A stretch of DNA of 64,000 nt from Spiroplasma endosymbiont of Lonchoptera lutea (GTDB lineage: Bacteria; Bacillota_I; Bacilli_A; Mycoplasmatales; Nriv7). The DNA is taken from the NCBI RefSeq assembly GCF_964019715.1, contig NZ_OZ026463.1, positions 372,001 through 436,000 on the forward strand, in the 5' to 3' direction. A program made the position numbers and the translations under genes. The notes under the pieces were generated by a model. That model ran no database searches and was not told where the DNA came from. It saw only the letters and a program-made list of their open reading frames with translations. This document shows, in pieces, positions 31,636 through 41,527 of the stretch; position 1 is the first letter of the stretch, and every line of letters starts with the position of its first letter.

Positions 31636-32988
31636 ATGGAATCAGATATTAATGAGCAGCGGTTTAATGATTTGTTTCAAACTTCTTTGGAAGAAATTAA
31701 AGCAATAATTAAAGTACCTTCATTTAGTAATGGTGAAGTTAATGAACAATATCCTTATGGAAAAAATGTTCATCAAGTATTAGAGGATGTTATTGATTTA
31801 GGTAAAAAACTTGGTTTTAAAACTAAATTAGGCACACAAAATCGTTATGGATATATTGAGTATGGTGCAGGTAAAGAATTAATTGGCATTTTATGTCATC
31901 TTGATGTTGTTCCCCCAGGTGATTTATCAAAATGAGAATTTCCTCCTTTTGAACCAACTATTAAAAATGATATTCTTTATGGTCGGGGAGTTATTGATGA
32001 TAAAGGACCCGCCATTATAAATTTATTTGCTTTAAAATATTTAGTTGATGAAGGTTTTATTCCTCAGAAAAGAATTCGGTTAATTTTTGGGATTACCGAA
32101 GAAACAACATGAGATTCAATTAAGCATTATATGAATAATGAAGAAAAACCAAAATTTGCATATACTCCGGATGGTTATTTTCCGTTTGTCTATGCTGAAA
32201 AAACGATTTTAAATTTAAAAATTATTGAAAAAAATCCGCAACAAGATTTTACAGTAAATGGTGGTGCAGTCTATAATGTTACTTGTGATCAAGCAGAATA
32301 TCGTGGTTCACAATTAGAAACACTAATTACGGTATTAGAACAAAATAAGTTTTTATATAAAAAACAAGATAATAAAGTTATTGTTTTAGGAAAAGCTGCT
32401 CATGGTTCAAAACCACAAGAGGGAATAAATGCGGGATTACAATTAGTAATGGCATTAGCAACAATTAATAATGATAGTAAATTAGTTATGTGAATTGCAC
32501 AACAATTAAGATTAGACCCCAATGCTATTAATATTTTTACTAATATTGAAGATGAATCAGGCAAGTTAACTCTTAATGTTGGTTTTATTGAAATGAATTC
32601 AAAAACTAATTTTATTGGTTGTGATTTTAGAATTCCCGTTCATACAGATGTTAATGTAATTTTAAAGAAATTAGAAGCTTCATTAGCACCATATAATTTA
32701 GTAATTGAGCAAGTTGATTTAAAAGAAAAATTATTTTTTGATAAAAACTCATTAATTGTTAAAAAATTATTAAATGTTTATCAGCAAGCAACTAATGATA
32801 TGTCGCAACCGTTAGCAATTGGTGGTGGGACTTACGCTCGGAGTATGGAAAATTGTGTTGCTTTTGGGGCTATTTTTGATAGTAATACTTCAACGGAACA
32901 TCAATATAATGAACAAGTTTTAATTTCAGATTTAAAAAAAGCAATGAAAATTTATATTCAAGCAATTATTGCTTTGGATAGTATATAG
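31636..32988 (+). CDS. M20 family dipeptidase (PepV-like)
   Basis: 450 residues. Metal-site motifs: CHLDVVPPGD (His/Asp), GRGVIDDKGP (bridging Asp), FGITEETTWDS (Glu-Glu), YTPDGYFP (Asp) and a late His in STEHQYNEQ; the lid domain sits in the middle with AAHGSKPQEG. Length and motif order match PepV/Sapep-type dinuclear zinc dipeptidases, cytoplasmic enzymes that cut dipeptides. ATG 31636 follows AAAGAAAGGA; an upstream in-frame ATG (31537) would add an unconserved basic segment. Paired with the transporter gene 17 bases downstream. Confidence 0.88.
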
Positions 32989-33005
32989 AAACGGAGATTT
33001 TATTT

Positions 33006-34727
33006 ATGGAAGAAAATATTAATAGGCAGCAAAGGGCTTGAAAAAAAGTTAGTAATGGTGTTAATAAAGGAATTAATAAATCATTAAATGGTATTGAATG
33101 ATTAGGAAATAAATTACCAAAACCATTTTATTTATTTATTTATTTGATTATTATTTTAATGTTAGTATCATTAATATTAAGTTATGCTTTACCTGATGGC
33201 GTTGTTTTAGAAAAATTTTATGATCGTAATACCCAGCAAGTAGTTGATAAATATCAACTAAAGTTTTTTAATCTTATTGGTCGTGATGGCATTGTATGAT
33301 GATTAAAAAACTTTATTAGTAATTTTATGGGTTTAGCAACAACGGGAATTGTATTGTTAACAACAGTATTTGTTGGTGTGGCTGATAAATCAGGATTTAT
33401 TGATGTTTCTTTAAGAAAAGTTGGTTCTAGTTTACCAAAAGTAATTTTAACTCCGGCTTGCATTTTTCTAGGATGTATTTCATCATTAGCCGCTGATGCT
33501 GGTTATTTAATTTTAATTCCCTTGGCAGGCACATTATATTATCGTGTTGGTAGACATCCTTTAACAGGAATGGCGGCAGTATTTGCTGGTGTTGCTGGTG
33601 GATTTGCAACATCACTTATTCCGGGAAGCGTTGAGTTTATAATGTCTTCATTAACAAATGATTTTTTAGGTAAAGGTTCTGCTTATCAAGTAAATCCATT
33701 ATCAACTTATTATTTTACATTATTACTTTTATTTGTGTTTACATTAATTGGTTGATTTATTACTGAAAAAGTTGTTGATAAAAGAATTATTGCTCATTAT
33801 CCAATTGCCAAAAGAGATGATTTGCAAGTTAATAAAAATTTTCATTTAGATGATCAACAACGAAAAGCAATGTGATTTGTTTTAGGATTTGTGATTATTT
33901 ATATTATTGGAATATTATTAATGACTTTTATTCCCCAAGCACCATTTAATGGTTTTATTAATAATATTACTAATATTACTCCTAATAAAAAATTAGAACC
34001 GAAAGACTATCAATTAACGACACACTTAGTATTAATTATTGGGTTTTTATTTTTAGGTATTGGAATAACTTATGGTTTTGCTGCCAAGACATTTAAAACT
34101 AAAGATGATATTGTTAATGCTTTAGTTATTGGATTTAAAAAAACTGCTCCAAGTTTAATTTTATTTTTAGTTATGACACAGTTTATTGCTGGTTTTGCAC
34201 AATCAGGAATTGATATTGCTTTAGGATATTATATTGGTTCAGCAATTAACTTTAATAATACAACATTAACTTTATTTGTCTTTATTTTAATCGTAACAAT
34301 TATTAATTTATTTATTGGTTCAATGTCTGTTAAATGAGGGATTTTAGGGCCAATATTTGTAATGGCTTTATTAAAGTCACAAATTCATCCAGCGGCTGCA
34401 ATTGCTGCTTATCGTGTTGGTGATGCTTCAACAAATATGATTTCACCACTAATGCCATACTTTCCTTTAATAATTATTTGAGCAAAAGAATGAATTCAAC
34501 CAAAGCAAAAAGAGAAATTTGAAATTGGTTCAATGATGTCAATTATGTTTCCATATTCACTGTCTTTCTTATTAATGGGAACAATTATTTTTCTCCTTTG
34601 AAGTGTTACTGGACTTCCTGTTGGTGTTGATGGTCCAATTTATATTGATGTTGTTAGTAGTGATAATATCGTTAAAGCAATTATGTTACCAAGAAATTTA
34701 ATTTATACTGTGCAGTCATCATTGTAA
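33006..34727 (+). CDS. AbgT-family transporter
   Basis: 573 residues with about 11-13 membrane segments. It carries family-typical stretches: ALPDGVVLEK after TM1, AADAGYLILIPLAGTLYY, VGRHPLTGMAAVFAGVAGG, and a late GDASTNMISPLMPYFPL. AbgT in E. coli imports p-aminobenzoyl-glutamate, which is then cleaved by M20 peptidases; other members export sulfonamides. The operon with an M20 dipeptidase suggests import of a peptide-like amide followed by cytoplasmic cleavage. Substrate not determinable from sequence. GTP-independent, probably ion-driven. Strong ribosome site (ACGGAG). Confidence 0.82.
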
Positions 34728-34816
34728 TATGTTATTAAAATAAAAAAATGAAGCTAGTAATTAAACAGATATTAAAAGAAAAATAAATTAATCTTGCTAT
34801 TTTTATTTTATTATTT

Positions 34817-35501
34817 CCTGAATTGTAAATATAAATGGGACAGTTTTTTAAAATAATTGTATTAAATCTATTGGTCTTTTATAAGATAATGATTTTCTGG
34901 GTGTAGAATTAATTTGAAATGCTATAGAATTTAAGTCTTTTTGTTTATATGAAGATAAATCAGTAGATTTTGGTAAATATCTTCTTAAAATACCATTATT
35001 GTTCTCATTTAAACCTCTTTGACAAGGTTTGCCGGCATCTGCAAAATAAATTTTAACATTACAATTTTTTTCAATTAATTTTCATTTACTAAATTCTTTA
35101 CCACGATCAAAAGTAATAGTTTTAATTGTTCCTGGTATTAATTTTGAAATAAATTTTATTATACTTTGTGTAATACTTTCTGCTTTATGATTTTTAGTTT
35201 TCAAAGGAATTGTGGTTTTTGATCATATATCAGCTAAAGTAATAATAGAACTTTTATGATCTTTACCAACGATAGTATCTCCCTCTAAATGGCCAAATTC
35301 TTGTATATTTTTAATATTTGGAATGATTAAATTTCTTTCATGAATAGATTTACAATTATTAATTCTGCCCCTAGTTTCTTTTTGTTTATGAGGTTTATTT
35401 TTGCCTTTTCTCAATAAATTTTTTTCATCAAAACCCATTCGATTTGTTTTAAACATGTTATATAAAGTTTTTGTTGAAATATTTTTTATTTTATTTTTCT
35501 T
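34817..35501 (-). pseudogene. ISb copy 3, 3' two thirds of the transposase plus right end
   Basis: The right end CCTGAATTG... is intact and the reading frame runs from about codon 105 (KNKIKNISTKTLYN...) to the stop at 34848. The catalytic Asp, Asp (DRGKEF) and Glu are present. The 5' third is missing: ISb copy 4 begins at 35502, oppositely oriented. Confidence 0.85.
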
Positions 35502-35672
35502 CCTGAAATGTAAAATTAAAAAGGACACTTATATAAAAAACAAATTGTGTTAATTCTATAATTAAGAAAAGAAAGGAATTAGCACAATGTATAAGTATCT
35601 GACTATTGAATCAATAATAGCAATAAAAGAATATAAAAGTTATGGATTTTCTATTCGTAAAATAGCAAAAGC
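35502..35672 (+). mobile_element. ISb copy 4, left-end fragment
   Basis: Intact left end and the first 29 codons of the transposase (start 35587), cut by IS3 copy 6. It abuts ISb copy 3 head-on, consistent with insertion of one ISb into another and later loss. Confidence 0.85.
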
Positions 35673-36885
35673 TGGATTGGCAACCCTTTTTAGGACACTT
35701 TTTATGTAGACTGGTATTTTCTAAATTCAACGGGAGTTAAATAATTTAAACTGCCATGAATTCGAATATTGTTATATCAATTAACAAAATCAAATAGTTC
35801 GCATTTTAGTTGTGTTAAGTTTGCAAATTTTTTACCGTTAATAAATTCGGTTTTAAAGGTTTTGTAAGTTGCTTCAGCAACAGCATTATCATATGGGCAT
35901 CCTTTGGAGCTTAATGATCTTTTAATTTTAAAGGTTATTAAAATTTCATCAATAATTTTATTTTTAAACTCATTACCACGATCAGTATGAAATAAAGTTA
36001 TTTTATTTAATGGTCGTGTTATCTTGTGAAAAGCTTGTTGAACTAATTCAGCAGTTTTATTTGGTCCAGCACTATAGCCAATTACTTCGCGATTAAACAA
36101 GTCAATTAATAAACAAATATAATGTCATTTAGTGCCAACTTGAACATATGTTAAATCACTAACAACAACTTCATTTGGTTTTTTGTCATTAAATTGACGA
36201 TTTAAAACATTATTAATTTCGTCATTATTAACTGTTTTTTTATGATTACAATATTTTAACTTGGTGTATTTAGAAACCAAATTATTTTTGATCATAATGA
36301 ATCGGATTTTTCGTCGTGATAAAATGATATTTTTTCTTATTAAAACAGCTTTAATTTTACGAGCACCATAAATCTTGCGACTTTTATTAAATGCACTGAT
36401 AACTTCTTGTTCATAATTATTAACATCAAACTTGGTGCATTTATTAGTTTGATAATAATATGTTGATTTTAGTAAACCTAAAATCTTACATATTTTCCTC
36501 ACTGAATATTTATTTTTGTTGTTATTAATTTATTGTTATTTTTTCCCGATTATCAGTGCTGCTTGCTTTAAAATGTCATTTTCCATTCGTAATTGTTGGT
36601 TTTCTTTTCGCAAGTAAATTAATTCATTTTCTTCGACAGTGCGATTATCTTTTGCTTTAAATGACCCAGAATTATTATAATTTTTAATTCAACTATAAAT
36701 AGTTGGTTTTGGTAAATTATATTCTTTCCCTAAATTAATAACACTTTTGTCATTTTTGTATAGCATTACAATTTGTTTTTTAAATTCTTCAGAGTATGAG
36801 GTTTTATTTCCCATTTTTATATTCCTTCTTTCTTAATAATTTTGAAGTCTATATAATTATGGTCCAACTTATTGTAGCCTATCCA
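35673..36885 (-). mobile_element. IS3/IS150-type element, copy 6 (1213 bp)
   Basis: Complete ends. One base longer than the others because of an extra T near 36531 (TTATTAATTTATTG). Confidence 0.9.
35702..36814 (-). pseudogene. IS3 transposase copy 6, frameshifted between shift site and OrfB
   Basis: The extra base lies just after the A6 slippery run, so the -1 product stops after EKIT. A full OrfAB cannot be made by the normal route, though both separate frames (orfA from 36814; orfB body from ATG 36502) remain open. Confidence 0.85.
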
Positions 36886-37594
36886 ATCTTTTAATTTTAA
36901 AGGTTATTAAAATTTCATCAATAATTTTATTTTTAAACTCATTACCACGATCAGTATGAAATAAAGTTATTTTATTTAATGGTCGTGTTATCTTGTGAAA
37001 AGCTTGTTGAACTAATTCAGCAGTTTTATTTGGTCCAGCACTATAGCCAATTACTTCGCGATTAAACAAGTCAATTAATAAACAAATATAATGTCATTTA
37101 GTGCCAACTTGAACATATGTTAAATCACTAACAACAACTTCATTTGGTTTTTTGTCATTAAATTGACGATTTAAAACATTATTAATTTCGTCATTATTAA
37201 CTGTTTTTTTATGATTACAATATTTTAACTTGGTGTATTTAGAAACCAAATTATTTTTGATCATAATGAATCGGATTTTTCGTCGTGATAAAATGATATT
37301 TTTTCTTATTAAAACAGCTTTAATTTTACGAGCACCATAAATCTTGCGACTTTTATTAAATGCACTGATAACTTCTTGTTCATAATTATTAACATCAAAC
37401 TTGGTGCATTTATTAGTTTGATAATAATATGTTGATTTTAGTAAACCTAAAATCTTACATATTTTCCTCACTGAATATTTATTTTTGTTGTTATTAATTA
37501 TTGTTATTTTTAAATTAATAACACTTTTGTCATTTTTGTATAGCATTACAATTTGTTTTTTAAATTCTTCAGAGTATGAGGTTTTATTTCCCAT
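36869..37594 (-). pseudogene. Deletion-fused IS3 OrfA-OrfB fragment
   Basis: A single uninterrupted frame in code 4: [19 protein letters not shown]...KSVIN, then directly [17 protein letters not shown] and on to ITFKIKR, then nine codons of junction sequence. The OrfA-OrfB fusion arises by deletion, not frameshifting. It lacks the catalytic Glu region, so it should not catalyse transposition but could bind the ends and interfere. Confidence 0.8.
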
Positions 37595-37665
37595 TTTTAT
37601 ATTCCTTCTTTCTTAATAATTTTGAAGTCTATATAATTATGGTCCAACTTATTGTAGCCTATCCA
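36886..37665 (-). mobile_element. IS3/IS150-type element, copy 7 (two deletions)
   Basis: The right end is intact; the left ~275 bases are missing and the element joins copy 6 directly at 36885/36886. An internal deletion near 37510 removes the distal part of orfA including the frameshift site. Confidence 0.88.
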
Positions 37666-37760
37666 TAAGACATTGGAACACATTTTTACAACATAATCTA
37701 CCAAAATAGAAACTCTATCATATTAATTAAGAGTTTTATTTATAAATTGTTTCTTTGTTA
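37666..37760. other. Intergenic stub left of ISc copy 1
   Basis: 95 bases with an AACTCT...AGAGTT hairpin (about 37708-37733). The last bases (TTGTTTCTTTGTTA) belonged to the acpS promoter region before ISc inserted. Confidence 0.4.
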
Positions 37761-38837
37761 GCCAAATTGTAAAGTTAAGTGCAACTAAATTATTTTTCTA
37801 ACCAAATATTCGATTGGCGAAAGATAATTTAGTATTTTTCTTGGTCTTTGGTTTAAAGACAATATAAATTTATGAACTGCATTTTTAGTAGTGTTTGAAA
37901 AATTAAATTTTTTAGGAAATTTTTCTCTAATTAAACCATTAGTATTTTCATTAGTACCTCTTTGTCAAGGTGAATATGCATCAGCAAAATAAATTTTCAC
38001 ATTTAAATTTTTTTCAAGTTGTTGTCAATTAGCAAATTCTTTACCCCTATCAAATGTTATAGTCTTAACAAGATTATTTGGAAGAATTGATAAATAATGA
38101 CTAATATTTTTGTTAATAACTTTAGTAGTTCTATTTTCAACTAATATTGCTAAAGTAAATCTTGATGTTCTTTCAACTAAAGTTATTAAACATGATTTAC
38201 TTTTACCTCGTGATGATACTACAGTATCACCTTCTCAATGGCCAAGAGTTATGCGATTATTAACATTTCGTTCTTTAATGGATTTACCATTAAATTTACC
38301 CCGATTTTCTTGAGATTTTCGTTTCTTACCTTTTCTTCTTAAATTTTTACTAGTAACCTTTTCAAGTAATCCAGAATAAATTCAATTGTAAATTGTTTTA
38401 AAACTAATAATTCATTCTTGATGAAAATTTTTAATTCTGCCATAAATTTGTTCAGGCGATCAACCTAATAATAATTTTTGTTGTACATATTTTACTAATT
38501 CTCTATTTTTAAATTTATGAAAATAAACATGTAATTGTTTTCTATTTTCTGCTTTATTTTGTGCAATTAATGAAAAATAATGATTATTATCTTTATTTCT
38601 ATTAACTTCTCGATTAATAGTACTAATACTTCGATTAAGATTTTTAGCTATTTCACTAATTTTTACTTTAAATTTCAATTGATTCTCAATATAAATTCTT
38701 TCATCTATGCCAAGATGTTTGTATCCCATATAAAAACTCCTTAAATTTACTTTTTCTAAAATAAACTTAGCATCATGAAATTTTTATATGAAATCTTTTG
38801 CAATTTTATTTACTTGCACTTACAAGTATAATTCAGC
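37761..38837 (-). mobile_element. IS30-type element ISc, copy 1 (1077 bp)
   Basis: The ends GCCAAATTGTAAAGTTAAGT and GCTGAATTATACTTGTAAGT (read inward) are imperfect inverted repeats; the target repeat GTTA flanks it (37757-37760 and 38838-38841). It lies 40 bases upstream of acpS. Confidence 0.92.
37785..38729 (-). CDS. IS30-family transposase (ISc copy 1)
   Basis: 314 residues in code 4. N-terminal HTH with the IS30 hallmark (YKHLGIDERIYIENQL...ISEIAKNLNRSISTINREV). DDE core: GHWEGDTVVS (D), ITFDRGKEFA (D), GTNENTNGLIREKFP (E). Intact. Confidence 0.93.
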
Positions 38838-38880
38838 GTTATAATTTAAATAATATTATTTTAAAAGGATGGCAGTAAAA

Positions 38881-39213
38881 ATGATTAAAGGTGTGGGAAT
38901 TGATATTGTTAGCATTAAACGAATGCAATTAAAAAAATCATTTATTAATAAAGTATTACATTTAGAAGAAATTAGTTATTTACAAACAATTAAAAGTGAA
39001 ACCGAAAAAAAACAATTTTTAGCAGGAAGATGAGCATTAAAAGAAGCATTGTATAAAGCAATAAATAATGTTAATGAGGTTTTAATTTTTTGTGAAGTTA
39101 ATATTCAATTAGTAAATAAGCAATTACAATGGATTGGATTTGAACATAATAGTTGATTATCAATTAGTCATGAAAAAGAATATGCCGTTGGTATGGCAAT
39201 ATTAACATTATAA
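38881..39213 (+). CDS. acpS: Holo-[acyl-carrier-protein] synthase
   Basis: 110 residues, near the usual 115-125. Motifs GVGIDIVSIKR (metal-binding Asp), LAGRWALKEALYKAI (Glu and Lys of the active site) and LSISHEKEYAVGMAI. It transfers 4'-phosphopantetheine from CoA to ACP. ISc copy 1 ends 43 bases upstream, so the original promoter is disrupted; TTATAAT right at the ISc border (38840-38845) may now be the -10. Good AAAAGGATGG ribosome site. Confidence 0.92.
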
Positions 39214-39289
39214 ATATACGACAGCAATATCTTTTAACTTAAAAATCGGTGCTATCTTTTACAATAAAATGGGAAAGGTAGGTGATATA

Positions 39290-39619
39290 ATGTTAAATAA
39301 TCTTGTTTTAGTAGGAAGAATTGTTAATCCGCCAGAAATTATTCATAATCAAACTGGTGAAAGAACATCAAAAATGATGCGATTAACTATTAGTGTAACC
39401 CGACCTTTTAAAAATAAGTTAGGTCATTATGATGAAGATTATCTTGTTATTAAAGTATGAAATAATTTAATTGCTGATATCGTATCATTTTTAGTAATTG
39501 ATACGATGATTGCTATTAAAGCTAGAATTCAATCATTTCAATATAAAGATAATGAGAATCATTATTTGGAAATTATTGCTGATCGCATTATGCGGGTTGG
39601 TCATTATATTCTTGAATAA
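39290..39619 (+). CDS. Short single-stranded DNA-binding (OB-fold) protein
   Basis: 109 residues starting MLNNLVLVGRIVNPPEI, the standard N-terminus of SSB proteins (NxVxLxGRL), with SKMMRLTISVTRPFKN and EDYLVIKVWNNLIAD. It lacks the glycine/acidic C-terminal tail of full SSB (about 150-170 aa), so it is an auxiliary SSB or PriB-like protein. ATG 39290 chosen over 39269 for its AAAGGTAGGTGA site. Confidence 0.82.
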
Positions 39620-39668
39620 ATAATCTGCTTGATAATTATTACCCTTGATATTTTTATTATTTTATCAT

Positions 39669-40745
39669 GCCAAATTGTAAAGTTAAGTGCAACTAAATTA
39701 TTTTTCTAACCAAATATTCGATTGGCGAAAGATAATTTAGTATTTTTCTTGGTCTTTGGTTTAAAGACAATATAAATTTATGAACTGCATTTTTAGTAGT
39801 GTTTGAAAAATTAAATTTTTTAGGAAATTTTTCTCTAATTAAACCATTAGTATTTTCATTAGTACCTCTTTGTCAAGGTGAATATGCATCAGCAAAATAA
39901 ATTTTCACATTTAAATTTTTTTCAAGTTGTTGTCAATTAGCAAATTCTTTACCCCTATCAAATGTTATAGTCTTAACAAGATTATTTGGAAGAATTGATA
40001 AATAATGACTAATATTTTTGTTAATAACTTTAGTAGTTCTATTTTCAACTAATATTGCTAAAGTAAATCTTGATGTTCTTTCAACTAAAGTTATTAAACA
40101 TGATTTACTTTTACCTCGTGATGATACTACAGTATCACCTTCTCAATGGCCAAGAGTTATGCGATTATTAACATTTCGTTCTTTAATGGATTTACCATTA
40201 AATTTACCTCGATTTTCTTGAGATTTTCGTTTCTTATCTTTTCTTCTTAAATTTTTACTAGTAACCTTTTCAAGTAATCCAGAATAAATTCAATTGTAAA
40301 TTGTTTTAAAACTAATAATTCATTCTTGATGAAAATTTTTAATTCTGCCATAAATTTGTTCAGGCGATCAACCTAATAATAATTTTTGTTGTACATATTT
40401 TACTAATTCTCTATTTTTAAATTTATGAAAATAAACATGTAATTGTTTTCTATTTTCTGCTTTATTTTGTGCAATTAATGAAAAATAATGATTATTATCT
40501 TTATTTCTATTAACTTCTCGATTAATAGTACTAATACTTCGATTAAGATTTTTAGCTATTTCACTAATTTTTACTTTAAATTTCAATTGATTCTCAATAT
40601 AAATTCTTTCATCTATGCCAAGATGTTTGTATCCCATATAAAAACTCCTTAAATTTACTTTTTCTAAAATAAACTTAGCATCATGAAATTTTTATATGAA
40701 ATCTTTTGCAATTTTATTTACTTGCACTTACAAGTATAATTCAGC
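39669..40745 (-). mobile_element. IS30-type element ISc, copy 2 (1077 bp)
   Basis: Complete ends, the same orientation as copy 1; the two bracket acpS and the SSB-like gene. Flanks TCAT and ATAT do not match, so no target duplication. Confidence 0.92.
39693..40637 (-). CDS. IS30-family transposase (ISc copy 2)
   Basis: 314 residues, nearly identical to copy 1 (one Gly-to-Asp change near KKRKSQ: RKGKKRKS to RKDKKRKS). All catalytic residues present. Confidence 0.92.
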
Positions 40746-40781
40746 ATATAAAAAAGAAATATTTTCAATAAAATTTCATAT

Positions 40782-40901
40782 TTAAAACACAAATCCTAAT
40801 GATGCTACGTCTGTTAATAACAACGAATAATAACTAATATTTGTTATTAACAACAACCAGCAAATAATCAAAATGATTGTCGGAAATATTTTTAAACTCA
40901 T
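40782..40901 (-). CDS. Possible 39-aa membrane peptide
   Basis: MSLKIFPTIILIICWLLLIT... is one membrane helix and a short tail. Its ATG overlaps the last codons of the upstream gene. Only the overlap and hydrophobicity support it. Confidence 0.35.
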   Translation of the reverse strand: MSLKIFPTIILIICWLLLITNISYYSLLLTDVASLGFVF

Positions 40902-41464
40902 ATTAACTGCAAAATAATTTCATAATATTTATTTAATTTACTATCCTGTAAATATTTCTCTAAAGTTGGTCACCGAACTTCAATGGGTAAAGAAGATAAT
41001 AAAATATTCACAATGTCATTAATAATGCGTCGCTCTAACTTTAAAATACCTTGCAAAAAAGACACAGTAATATCTTCAATATAAACTTTAGCAATGTCTT
41101 GCGAAAATGGTTCTAATTCAATAGTAATATCATTGTAAATAACTTGTAATAATTTTTTTGCTGCCAAAGGCTGAAAATAATACAACGGCACTTGATAATA
41201 AAAAATGATGTCCACTAAGCGCTGTTTATTAATTTTTTGTTCATTTTTACTAATACTAATCTTTTTTGGCAAAATATTTCTTAGCAACGGCAAGTTATTT
41301 TTGACTAAAAAATTAATCTCAATACTTGATTTAGTAATAATATTTGGTTGTGGTTTTATGATATTAATATCAGCATTAATAAAAAAATGCGATAATAAAA
41401 ATCCCATTAAAAAAATAAGAATACTTATTATAATAGCAAAAATAATAATTTTAGTTTTCTTCAT
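40892..41464 (-). CDS. Membrane-anchored protein of unknown function, 190 aa
   Basis: An N-terminal membrane helix (IIIFAIIISILIFLMGFLLS), then a mixed alpha/beta exported or cytoplasmic domain containing SFLQGILKLERRIINDI and, after a TGA Trp, PTLEKYLQDSKLNKYYEI. It starts after GGGTGA, 60 bases downstream of the valS stop on the same strand, so probably cotranscribed with valS. Not recognised. Confidence 0.7.
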
Positions 41465-41527
41465 TTTTTCACCCGTAATTAAATTACTTATAAAACAATG
41501 AATTTCCTTTAAAATATTTATTAATAA

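Noticed and set aside
38110-38313. 67-codon plus-strand frame repeated at 40018 and 49687
   Set aside because: Identical in all three ISc copies because it is antisense to the ISc transposase; not an independent gene family.
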